A stretch of DNA of 64,000 bases from Halogeometricum limi (lineage in GTDB: Archaea; Halobacteriota; Halobacteria; Halobacteriales; Haloferacaceae). Both the position numbers and the translations under genes were made by a program. The notes below the pieces were generated by a model. That model had not been told where the DNA came from. It saw nothing but the letters and a program-made list of their open reading frames with translations, and did not search any database. How positions within the stretch are numbered: the first letter of the stretch is position 1; each line of letters opens with the position of its first letter. The stretch covers positions 610,769-674,768 of the forward strand of contig NZ_FOYS01000001.1 of assembly GCF_900115785.1 (NCBI RefSeq), written 5' to 3'. This document shows, piece by piece, positions 7,950 through 14,948 of this stretch.

Positions 7950-7986
7950 AATTCTGACAGTCAGAATTTACAGAATGAATTATTCT
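7950..7986. promoter_or_regulatory. Perfect 19-base palindrome plus second inverted repeat in an AT-rich spacer
   Basis: AATTCTGAC-A-GTCAGAATT (7950-7968) has two perfect 9-base arms. A second repeat AGAAT-GAATT-ATTCT follows at 7972-7986. Both lie in the unusually AT-rich 190-base gap upstream of the SNase-like lipoprotein (start 7881) and downstream of the gene ending at 8072. A TATA-like ATATAT lies between the palindrome and the start. An operator is favoured over a terminator because there is no oligo-T run after it. Confidence 0.5.
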
Positions 7987-8071
7987 CTAGGGTGGAGTCT
8001 AATGCACCGGAAAAACAAATTAACGGACCATTTCGAGAGAGTATCTCACGACCGCTTCGCCGCCTCTCGTA

Positions 8072-9145
8072 TTACGCCAGTTCCACCGGCGGCATCTCGA
8101 GAAACGCCGTCTCGTACCCTTCGTGGCGGGCGACTTGGGGCGGCGTCTCGACGCGCACTTCGACGGACGACTCGGCCGAGAGGTCACCCACCGGCGCGCC
8201 GTAGTGGAATCCGAGTTCCGAATCTAACCCCGCCGCCAGCGGTGTCGCCGAGCGGTCGTCGACGGCCGCCGTGAGCGACATCCCGGGGACGACGAAACGG
8301 TTGTACGGCGTTCGCGGCGAGACGACGAGATAGGGGTCCGACCCGAACCGTTCGTCGTCGACGACGCTCCCGAGGAACACGGCGTCGCCGCTGGTTCCGC
8401 GTCCGAGCGGTGTTCCCGGGAGAGTCTCGGGTGCGCGTCCGACCGGCACCGACCCCATCTCCATCTGCATCTCCATCGGCCGCACCGCGGCGCGTTCGCC
8501 CTGTCGCTCTTCGAGGAGTCGGTACCCAACGTCACCCAGCGCCCGTTCGGAAAACTCGAAGGCGACCGTCCCGGACGCCGCCGAAGTGAACCGCCCCTCG
8601 AACGACCCGAACCGGTTCGCCTGGACGCCGCCGACGCTGACGGTCACGTCGTACGTCCCGTCACCCGAGAGCGGAAAGTTCGCGCCGTAGTGAAACCCCA
8701 TTCGCTGTGAGAGCATGGGGTAGACGACTTCTTGGCTCACGAGTTCGCCGTCGCGCGCGATTTCGACCGACAGCCCGGTGTTCGGGACGACGTGTCCCGT
8801 CTCGGGGTCCCACACCGTCGTCATGAGGTGGACGCCGTCGTCTCCGGTCGGACTGACTCGCTTCGTCACGAACTCCCCGCCGTCCTTCTCGACGACCCAG
8901 AATCGGTGCGGGTACGAGTACGTCACCGCCGCCTTCAGCCCCCCGACGTCGGCCGTCCCGGCCATCTCCATCCCCTCGACGTGCGTCGGGACGTAGACGG
9001 CGTCCGGTCGGTCGGCGACCAACGGCGGTTCCCGCCCCGTCGTCGTCTCCGTCTCGAACAGTCCCGCGTCGCCGAGACAGCCAGCGAGTCCCCCGACACC
9101 GACTGCCCCCGCGGCGGCGAGAAATCGTCGTCGCTCCATGGTCAC
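8072..9145 (-). CDS. Tat lipoprotein with P19/Tp34-like iron-transport-type domain(s)
   Basis: The 357-residue protein has a Tat signal (ERRRFLAAAG) and lipobox LAGC (C23). The mature part is beta-rich and contains THVEGMEMAG, a motif SQRMGFHYGANFPLSGDGTY, a Met-rich patch MEMQMEM (224-230) and a second copy of the key motif, ELGFHYGA (313-317; first copy 151-155). The HYGAN/G.Y pattern is that of periplasmic P19/Tp34 proteins, which bind Fe or Cu through Met and His and work in iron uptake. Two copies point to an internal duplication. No permease sits directly beside it, though a ZIP transporter lies at 12254-13153. The ATG at 9145 or the one two codons later (9139) could be the start. Confidence 0.72.
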   Translation of the reverse strand: MTMERRRFLAAAGAVGVGGLAGCLGDAGLFETETTTGREPPLVADRPDAVYVPTHVEGMEMAGTADVGGLKAAVTYSYPHRFWVVEKDGGEFVTKRVSPTGDDGVHLMTTVWDPETGHVVPNTGLSVEIARDGELVSQEVVYPMLSQRMGFHYGANFPLSGDGTYDVTVSVGGVQANRFGSFEGRFTSAASGTVAFEFSERALGDVGYRLLEERQGERAAVRPMEMQMEMGSVPVGRAPETLPGTPLGRGTSGDAVFLGSVVDDERFGSDPYLVVSPRTPYNRFVVPGMSLTAAVDDRSATPLAAGLDSELGFHYGAPVGDLSAESSVEVRVETPPQVARHEGYETAFLEMPPVELA

Positions 9146-9240
9146 GGGAGGTGTTCGGCCCGAATACGCGTTCTGGTGTGCGTCGCGAACGCCCTCGCTC
9201 GCGGAGAAACGTTCTTGCGTGCGACCCGCGGACGAACCGC

Positions 9241-9423
9241 ATGGACCGACCGATTCGGTCGTCGCTCGACTGGGCAGTCGCGGCGACGGGTTTCATCACG
9301 TTAGTCGTCGGCGTCGGCGTCCTGACCGAGAGCCCTCTCTCGGCGCTCGGAACCGCGTTCTTCCTCGCCGTGACGCTCGCTCTCGTCTATCCGTTCGCCC
9401 GATTCGCCGGCGCGAACGAGTGA
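9241..9423 (+). CDS. Small two-helix membrane protein
   Basis: The 60-residue protein has two hydrophobic segments (about 11-29 and 35-53) and short charged ends. It starts at the ATG at 9241, and codon use fits the genome. It lies alone on the plus strand between two minus-strand genes. I do not recognise a family; short membrane proteins of this sort are frequent in haloarchaea. Confidence 0.6.
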   Translation: MDRPIRSSLDWAVAATGFITLVVGVGVLTESPLSALGTAFFLAVTLALVYPFARFAGANE

Positions 9424-9451
9424 CGGTCGATGGCGGTTCCGCTCGATAGGG

Positions 9452-10675
9452 TCACTCTCGGTAGTCGAGTCTGACGACGTAGCCGTCGCCGTAGACGACG
9501 TACGCCTCGTCCCGGCCGTCGCCGTCGGTGTCGCCCAGCGTCGCGTGGGTGAATATCGGCGCGTCGCGCGCGTACGTGTCGATTACGCCGCCGTCCGCCG
9601 CGTCCACCAGCGTCACGCTCCCGTCGTTTCCGGGGACGACGAGTTCGCGTCCGTCGTCGCCGTCCATCTCGCCGAGACTCGGCGGCGGCATCATCTGCAC
9701 CCTGTCGGTGACGACTTCCGTCGACCACTCCTCGCTCCCAGTCGCCGCGTCGAGGGCGCGGAGCGTTCCGTCGCGCGTCGTGACGTACACCTCCGCGTCG
9801 CCGTCGGCGTCGCCGTCACCCATCGCGTGGACGGCGGCGTACTCGTCGTACCTCTCGCGCCACTCCACCTCGCCGGACGCGCCGTCGACGGCGACGACGA
9901 CGCCGTCCACCGTGCTGAACACGGCTTCGAGGGCGTCGTCGTCGTCGGCCTGTCCGGTCGTCCCCCACGTGATGGCGTCGTCGCCGACGACGTCCGTCTG
10001 CCACTCCACCCCGCCGTCGCCGGCGAATAGCACCGCGCTTCCGCTCCGCCCCGCGACGAGGAGTTCCGCCTCGCCGTCGGCGTCGACGTCTGCCACCGTC
10101 GGTTGCGCCCACACCTGTTCTTCGAACGCGTACGTCCACCGCGTCTCGCCGTCCGGGCCGAAGACGAACGTCGTCCCTCTCACGTCCACGACGACGAGTT
10201 CGTTCTCCGGGCCGCCCGTGAGGTTCGCGACGACGGGTTTCGTGTAGCCGTAGTCGGTGAGTTCGTAGCGGAACTCCTCGGTCCCCGACGTCGCGTCGAA
10301 TCCGAGGACGACACTCTCCGTCGAGGTGGCGACGACTTCCGTCGTCCCGTCGCCGTCCACGTCCGCAACCGTCGGGTCGGCGACGGAGTGGAGCGTGCAG
10401 TTCGCGGCGGGGACGCCTTGCGTCCACGTCGTCGACCCGTTCGCGGCGTCGAGAGCCACCAGCGCGCAGTTCTCACTCCGGTCCGCGCCGCTGATGGGCG
10501 CGTAGACGGTTCCGTCGCCGACGGCGACGGCGTGGTGGTTCGCGGCGATGTCTCTGCCCGTCTCGCTCGTCCACGTCGCCGTCATCGACCCGTCGTCGCC
10601 GGCGAGGCCGTACCCGACGACGCCGAGGAGGCCCGCGACAGCGAGGAGTACCACGAGGAGCGTCGCGGTTCGCAT
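9452..10675 (-). CDS. Membrane-anchored FG-GAP/PQQ-like beta-propeller protein
   Basis: The 407-residue protein has an N-terminal signal anchor (RTATLLVVLLAVAGLLGVVGYGL) and no lipobox cysteine. The rest alternates PQQ-like repeats (ALVALDAANGSTTW, RALDAATGSEEW) with FG-GAP/VCBS-type calcium-binding loops (DVDGDGTTE, DVDADGEAE, DGDADGDAE, DTDGDGRDE). This gives a 7- or 8-bladed propeller outside the membrane that likely binds Ca2+. There is no enzyme signature, so a role in surface assembly or protein interaction is likely. It is co-directional with the polytopic protein upstream (10747-12195), 71 bases away. Confidence 0.85.
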   Translation of the reverse strand: MRTATLLVVLLAVAGLLGVVGYGLAGDDGSMTATWTSETGRDIAANHHAVAVGDGTVYAPISGADRSENCALVALDAANGSTTWTQGVPAANCTLHSVADPTVADVDGDGTTEVVATSTESVVLGFDATSGTEEFRYELTDYGYTKPVVANLTGGPENELVVVDVRGTTFVFGPDGETRWTYAFEEQVWAQPTVADVDADGEAELLVAGRSGSAVLFAGDGGVEWQTDVVGDDAITWGTTGQADDDDALEAVFSTVDGVVVAVDGASGEVEWRERYDEYAAVHAMGDGDADGDAEVYVTTRDGTLRALDAATGSEEWSTEVVTDRVQMMPPPSLGEMDGDDGRELVVPGNDGSVTLVDAADGGVIDTYARDAPIFTHATLGDTDGDGRDEAYVVYGDGYVVRLDYRE

Positions 10676-10746
10676 CGTTCGTGCTTACCTCTCGGGCGAG
10701 ATAAGCCACCGGTTCTCGGCCGCCGTTCGAGGCTCACTCGGCCGAC

Positions 10747-12195
10747 TCAGTTCGCGACGGGGAGCGACACGACCCACAGCGAGAGCACGGTGTAGCCGAC
10801 CATGAGACCCACCAACGGCGCGTGCGAGCGAAGCGCCCACCGGCGCGTCGGCGTTCGCCGTCGCGTCACCGCTTCGGCGGCGACGACGGCGACGACGTGG
10901 CCGAGGAGGACGAGAGCGACTTGGAGCGACCAGAACGCGGGGACCGAGAGCCAAAAGAGCAGGTCGACGCTCTCCCCACCGAGGAACCGCGGCAGTCGAC
11001 CGAGCGTCGTCACGACGTACGTGAGGTTGTGGGCGACTTCGTAGCCCGCGGCGATGGGGAGGAGCGTCGCCGCGAACGCCAGCGTCGCCGTCTCCTCGCC
11101 GGGCGACGTTCCGCCGCCGTCGGCGTTCGGTTCACCCCCGACTCGCTCTCGCCCCCGACTCGCCACCCGTTCGACGAGAGCGACGACGCCGAGATACGCC
11201 AACAGGAAGCCGACGAGGCCGACTTCGTAGAGGACGACGCTCACCGACGCGCCGACGCCGAGCGACTCTCTGACGCCGAAGAAGAGGCTTCGGTAGAGCG
11301 GCGACTCCACGAACCCGTCGAACGTCACCGTGTACACCATCGCGACGACGAACGGCGCGGTGGTTCGGGTGGGGACGGGCGTCGCGCACGCCCGCCACGG
11401 CGCGCGAGCGGAGACGACCCACCGACCGCCGCCGGTCTCGGTGCCTCGTCCGTCTCCGTCTCGCGCCACGCGCACCGGCGCCACCCGGCCCAGCAGGTCG
11501 TAGAGGACGGCGAGGGCGTCGCCGCGTTCGAACCACTCGCGACCGAAGAGGAGGCCCCCGGCGAGCATCGACAGCGCGTATCCGGCGACGACGACGGCCG
11601 TGGCCCGCGGAAGCGCGGGCACCCGAGTCAGATTCTCGACGACGCCGACGAGGAGGACGAACCCGACGAGGGCGGGCCAGTGGCCCAGGACGCTCGGATA
11701 CGGTCGGAGCCGAACCTCCTCGCCCTCGAGTCGACAGAGCCCCTCGTACAGCGTTCGCCACGGCGAGAGCACCCGCCAGGGACTCCCGACGAGGAGACTG
11801 AGGAGTGCGACGCCTTTCAGCCAGAGCGCCCACGTGAACTGCGTCGCGAAGTTCGCGGCGGCCGCGCGCGGGCCGGTCAGTCCGTCGACGAGGACGAGGA
11901 GGAACAGGACGAAGAACCCGGCGCGAGCGACGGCGGCGACGGCGTCACCCGTCGAGGAGGCGACGGTGAACAGACGACGTTCGGGAGCCGGTATCTCGCC
12001 GACCCTCGCGAGCAGGAGCGCCGTACAGGCGACTGTCGCGCCCGCGCCGACGAGGAGCGCCGTGACCGGAATCGGCGAGTCGAACCGCGAGGAGAACTGG
12101 TGGGCCGCCACCGGTCGCGCCACGAGGCAGAAAGCGAGCACGGTAAAGAGCGCTCGGCGGAGAGCCGACGCGAAGACGTGCCGTCTGACGCGCAT
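10747..12195 (-). CDS. Conserved polytopic membrane protein
   Basis: The 482-residue protein has an N-terminal signal-like helix ending ARPVAAHQFSSRFDSPIPV and about 11-12 further membrane helices. It resembles a family of bacterial and archaeal membrane proteins that databases sometimes label fenitrothion hydrolase. That label rests on thin evidence and I would not assume hydrolase activity. Conserved-looking features are the HQFSSRFDSP start, FTWALWLKG, SPWRVLSPWRTLYEGLCRLEG and AHNLTYV. It is co-directional with the propeller gene downstream and could form a complex with it; this is inference. Confidence 0.7.
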   Translation of the reverse strand: MRVRRHVFASALRRALFTVLAFCLVARPVAAHQFSSRFDSPIPVTALLVGAGATVACTALLLARVGEIPAPERRLFTVASSTGDAVAAVARAGFFVLFLLVLVDGLTGPRAAAANFATQFTWALWLKGVALLSLLVGSPWRVLSPWRTLYEGLCRLEGEEVRLRPYPSVLGHWPALVGFVLLVGVVENLTRVPALPRATAVVVAGYALSMLAGGLLFGREWFERGDALAVLYDLLGRVAPVRVARDGDGRGTETGGGRWVVSARAPWRACATPVPTRTTAPFVVAMVYTVTFDGFVESPLYRSLFFGVRESLGVGASVSVVLYEVGLVGFLLAYLGVVALVERVASRGRERVGGEPNADGGGTSPGEETATLAFAATLLPIAAGYEVAHNLTYVVTTLGRLPRFLGGESVDLLFWLSVPAFWSLQVALVLLGHVVAVVAAEAVTRRRTPTRRWALRSHAPLVGLMVGYTVLSLWVVSLPVAN

Positions 12196-12253
12196 GACCC
12201 ACGTTGACCGTCCCGACTCAAAACGCAGTCGGAAGCGTCGTCGCGTTCGAATC

Positions 12254-13153
12254 TCAGCCGAGTAACACGTCGAGAGAGAGCATCACAACGGTGCCCGCCA
12301 TCATGCCGAGCGTGGCGATTCGCTCGTAGCCGTGTGCGTGCGTCTCCGGGATTATCTCGTGGCCGATGACGTACAGCATCCCGCCCGCGGCGAACCCCAT
12401 CGCGTACGGGAGGACGGGCGCGGCGACGACGACGGCCCACGCGCCGAAGAGTGCGAGCGGAATCTCGACGGCACCCGCACGGATGCCCGCGACGGCGGCG
12501 TAGTACGTCCGCCCCAGTCCGGCGTTGAGGGCGGCGACGGAGACGGCCAACCCCTCCGGGATGTTCTGGATACCGATGGCGAGCATGAGGCCGATGGCGT
12601 TGGCCACGTCTCCGGACCCGAAGCCGACGCCGACGGCCAACCCCTCGGGCATGTTGTGGAGCGTGATGGCGACGGTGAACAGGAGGACGCCGACGACTCG
12701 GGAGTCCGCCGTCTGCGCCATCTCCTCTGCACGCTTGATTCCGCCGTCCGTCTCGGCGCGTTCGGTCAACCGACTGCTGACGAGTGGCCCGACGTAGCGA
12801 ACCCACTTCTCGCTCTGGTCGAGGAGGACGACGCCGAGGACGAACCCGACGAGGACGGGGACGATACCGACGAGTTCGACACCGAACGCCGAGAGCGGTC
12901 GGTACGACGGGTCCGACGCGAAATCGATACCGGGGAGCAGGAGACTCGTGAAACTCGCGGACAGCATCACCCCCGCGGCGAACCCGAGTGCGCCGTCCAG
13001 TGCGCGCTCCGTCGGGTCGCGCCAGACGAGGACGAGCATCGCGCCGGCGAGATTCATCGACGCGATGACGACGCCGCCGACGAGTCCCTGAAGCACGGGG
13101 TTCGTTCCGACGACCCGGACGAACAGTTCTTCGACGGACGTCACGACCTCCAC
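12254..13153 (-). CDS. ZIP-family divalent metal transporter
   Basis: This is an integral membrane transporter of the ZIP (ZupT-like) family with about eight helices. The two metal-binding signatures are visible: HNMPEGLAVGVGFGSGD and NIPEGLAV, plus HEIIPETHAHGYE in a later helix. The family carries Zn2+, Fe2+ or Mn2+ into the cytoplasm. The first helix begins after TNPVLQGLVGGVVIASMNLAG. The start is uncertain: an ATG at 13192 lies too close to the TATA-like TTTTTACC near 13207, so GTG at 13153 or 13144 is preferred. Confidence 0.9.
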   Translation of the reverse strand: MEVVTSVEELFVRVVGTNPVLQGLVGGVVIASMNLAGAMLVLVWRDPTERALDGALGFAAGVMLSASFTSLLLPGIDFASDPSYRPLSAFGVELVGIVPVLVGFVLGVVLLDQSEKWVRYVGPLVSSRLTERAETDGGIKRAEEMAQTADSRVVGVLLFTVAITLHNMPEGLAVGVGFGSGDVANAIGLMLAIGIQNIPEGLAVSVAALNAGLGRTYYAAVAGIRAGAVEIPLALFGAWAVVVAAPVLPYAMGFAAGGMLYVIGHEIIPETHAHGYERIATLGMMAGTVVMLSLDVLLG

Positions 13154-13367
13154 CCCCTCGCGACGGACTCGCTCGGCATACCCGATACACACTCGCTACC
13201 GAGGTAAAAACCACACCCGTCGGCTCGGTCGGCGTCCGGCGTCCGGTGACCGAACGACCCGCCCGACGCTCGGCGGACCGTTCGCACGGAACGACACGGC
13301 GCGTCACGGATTCTCTCGTCGTCGAAAACAACCCAAGAGTTATCCTGACCGAACGTTCAGTCCGAAC

Positions 13368-13805
13368 ATGGAGCGGAATTCGCGGAAACGGCCCTGGCTC
13401 GCCGCCGTTCTCGCCACGCTGGCGACGGGCGCAGGCCACGTCTACCTCCGCCGGTGGAAGCGAGCGTTCGGGTGGCTTCTCGCCTCGTTCGCGACTGCCC
13501 TGGTGCTCGTCTCCCCGGCGGAGGCGCAGGCGTTCATCGACGGCGCGGGCTCGCTCGAACCGATGTACCCCGTGCTCGTCGTCGTCCTGGCGAGCGCCGT
13601 CGACGCCTACCTCGTCGCTCGCGCGCACAACGCGGCGGCGCGCCGGTCGGTCGGTTCTGACGGGAGTATCACCCACTGCCCGTACTGCGGGAACGAACTC
13701 GACGGCGACATCGACTTCTGCCCGTGGTGTACGAACGAACTCGACGGGTTCGACGTCACCTCGGCCGACCGTTTCGACACGGGCGACGAAGAGACAGAGC
13801 GGTAG
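13368..13805 (+). CDS. Membrane protein with C-terminal zinc ribbon
   Basis: The 145-residue protein has two membrane helices (about 10-25 and 33-50, with a third hydrophobic stretch at 68-80). A C-terminal double-CxxC zinc ribbon follows, CPYCGNELDGDIDFCPWCTNELDG, then an acidic tail. The N-terminal part, with AGHVYLRRWKRAFGWL, resembles TM2-type small membrane proteins. Zinc-ribbon membrane proteins of this size are common in haloarchaea, but their function is unknown. It starts at the ATG at 13368 and converges with the next gene. Confidence 0.75.
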   Translation: MERNSRKRPWLAAVLATLATGAGHVYLRRWKRAFGWLLASFATALVLVSPAEAQAFIDGAGSLEPMYPVLVVVLASAVDAYLVARAHNAAARRSVGSDGSITHCPYCGNELDGDIDFCPWCTNELDGFDVTSADRFDTGDEETER

Positions 13806-13838
13806 CGTCCGCTCCCGTTCTCCTCTCCCAAACCGCTC

Positions 13839-14669
13839 TCACTCGCCGACCGTCAGTCCCGCTTCGGCGGCGAGGGCATCGGCGTCCGGGAGTTCGTCGG
13901 CCAACGCCGCTCGCTGTTCTTCTAACGACCGGTAGGCGTCGCCGCCGGTGTCGCCGCGGAACGCCGCTAGTTTCGCGAGCGTCGATAGATACCGTCTGGC
14001 CGCGTCCGTCCGCGGCGTCGACAGACTCGCGACCGTCTCCGCGAGGTCCGTGGCCGTCACGGGCTTTCTGAGGTAGCGGTCGAACGGAACCGAGAGCACC
14101 GTCTCGTCCAACCGCGCGGACGAGAGGAGGGCGACGCGAACGTCCCGGTACTCGGCGGCGACGTGCCGCGCGACGTGTTCGCCGTCCACGTCCGGCATCT
14201 TTCGGTCGAGGAGGAGGACGTCGACGGCGTCGTCGACGGCGGCCAGTCCGCTCCGTCCGTCGTTCGCCACGCGAACGTCGCACTCACTCAGCATCGACGC
14301 GTACAGTTCCGTCAGTCGCGGGTCGTCGTCGACGACGACGACGACGGGCGCGTCGTCTCCTCGGCGTCGTTCGCTCCACCGACCGAGGTCACGGAGGACG
14401 TTCGCGAGTTCCCGGCCCGACGCGGTCGGCGTGTACTCCACTCGGAGCGGACGCTTCTGTATCTCGTGGCGGCGGACGATACCCTCGTCGGTGAGGTCCG
14501 AGAGCGTCTCCGTGAGCACTTTCGCGGAGACGTCGAGTCGGCGTTCCAGTTCGGAGAACCCCGCCGGCCCGTCGACGACGAGCGAATAGACGACCGCCGG
14601 GTGCCACTTCTTTCCCACGAGGGTCGCCCCGTCGCGAACCGCTCGGAGCGACGTATCTCGGTGGCTCAT
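13839..14669 (-). CDS. HxlR-type winged helix - receiver - HalX fusion regulator
   Basis: This 276-residue three-part protein starts at the ATG at 14669. Residues 1-100 form an HxlR/MarR-like winged helix (LVGKKWHPAVVYSL, GFSELERRLDVSAKVLTETL, GIVRR). Residues 106-215 form a receiver domain with D115/D116 and phospho-acceptor D155 in VLLLDRKMPDVDG and the lysine of RKP (K202). Residues 218-276 match the haloarchaeal HalX domain (RRYLSTLAKLAAF, EEQRAALADELPDADAL). HalX usually follows a receiver directly. The added DNA-binding head makes this a likely phosphorylation-controlled transcription factor. The neighbouring histidine kinase (14949-17168), co-directional and 279 bases away, is a plausible partner. 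Confidence 0.88.
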   Translation of the reverse strand: MSHRDTSLRAVRDGATLVGKKWHPAVVYSLVVDGPAGFSELERRLDVSAKVLTETLSDLTDEGIVRRHEIQKRPLRVEYTPTASGRELANVLRDLGRWSERRRGDDAPVVVVVDDDPRLTELYASMLSECDVRVANDGRSGLAAVDDAVDVLLLDRKMPDVDGEHVARHVAAEYRDVRVALLSSARLDETVLSVPFDRYLRKPVTATDLAETVASLSTPRTDAARRYLSTLAKLAAFRGDTGGDAYRSLEEQRAALADELPDADALAAEAGLTVGE

Positions 14670-14873
14670 CGTCTCTCTGTCTCCGTCCGCGAGGGATAAT
14701 CGTTTCTCTCGACCCGCACGCAACGCTCGAAGGAGCGTGGAACGCGGCGGAACGAGACGAGGGGGATGGATGGGACGTCTCGGTGAGGTCGTGTTCCGCC
14801 GCACCGTCTCCGGGGTGCCAGGTGACGCGGTGACGCTTCGCCTGTGGGCCCGTGCCACGGACCGACGCCGACC

Positions 14874-14894
14874 CGACAGTTCCTACTACTGTCG
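14874..14894. promoter_or_regulatory. Inverted repeat CGACAGT-N7-ACTGTCG
   Basis: The 7-base arms are perfect, with a 7-base spacer (14881-14887), in the 279-base gap between the HxlR-receiver-HalX gene and the histidine kinase. HxlR-type proteins bind such dyads, so it may be that regulator's site, although it lies about 205 bases upstream of its start. It could also be an RNA hairpin past the kinase stop. Confidence 0.45.
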
Positions 14895-14900
14895 AACTGC

Positions 14901-14907
14901 AAAAAAA
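14901..14907 (-). terminator. Oligo-T terminator after the histidine kinase gene
   Basis: On the minus strand the transcript runs into T7, about 42 bases beyond the kinase stop codon. Runs of T are the usual archaeal termination signal. The dyad at 14874-14894 follows just downstream. Confidence 0.5.
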
Positions 14908-14948
14908 CTCTTAGCTAACCTCCGCGTGTGCGAGCACTTACCTCGACG

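Noticed and set aside
11600-12265. Long open frames antisense to the membrane protein gene and similar long frames elsewhere
   Set aside because: They are rich in Arg, Pro, Gly and Ser with the typical look of a GC-rich gene read in the wrong frame, and the opposite strand carries clear membrane helices.
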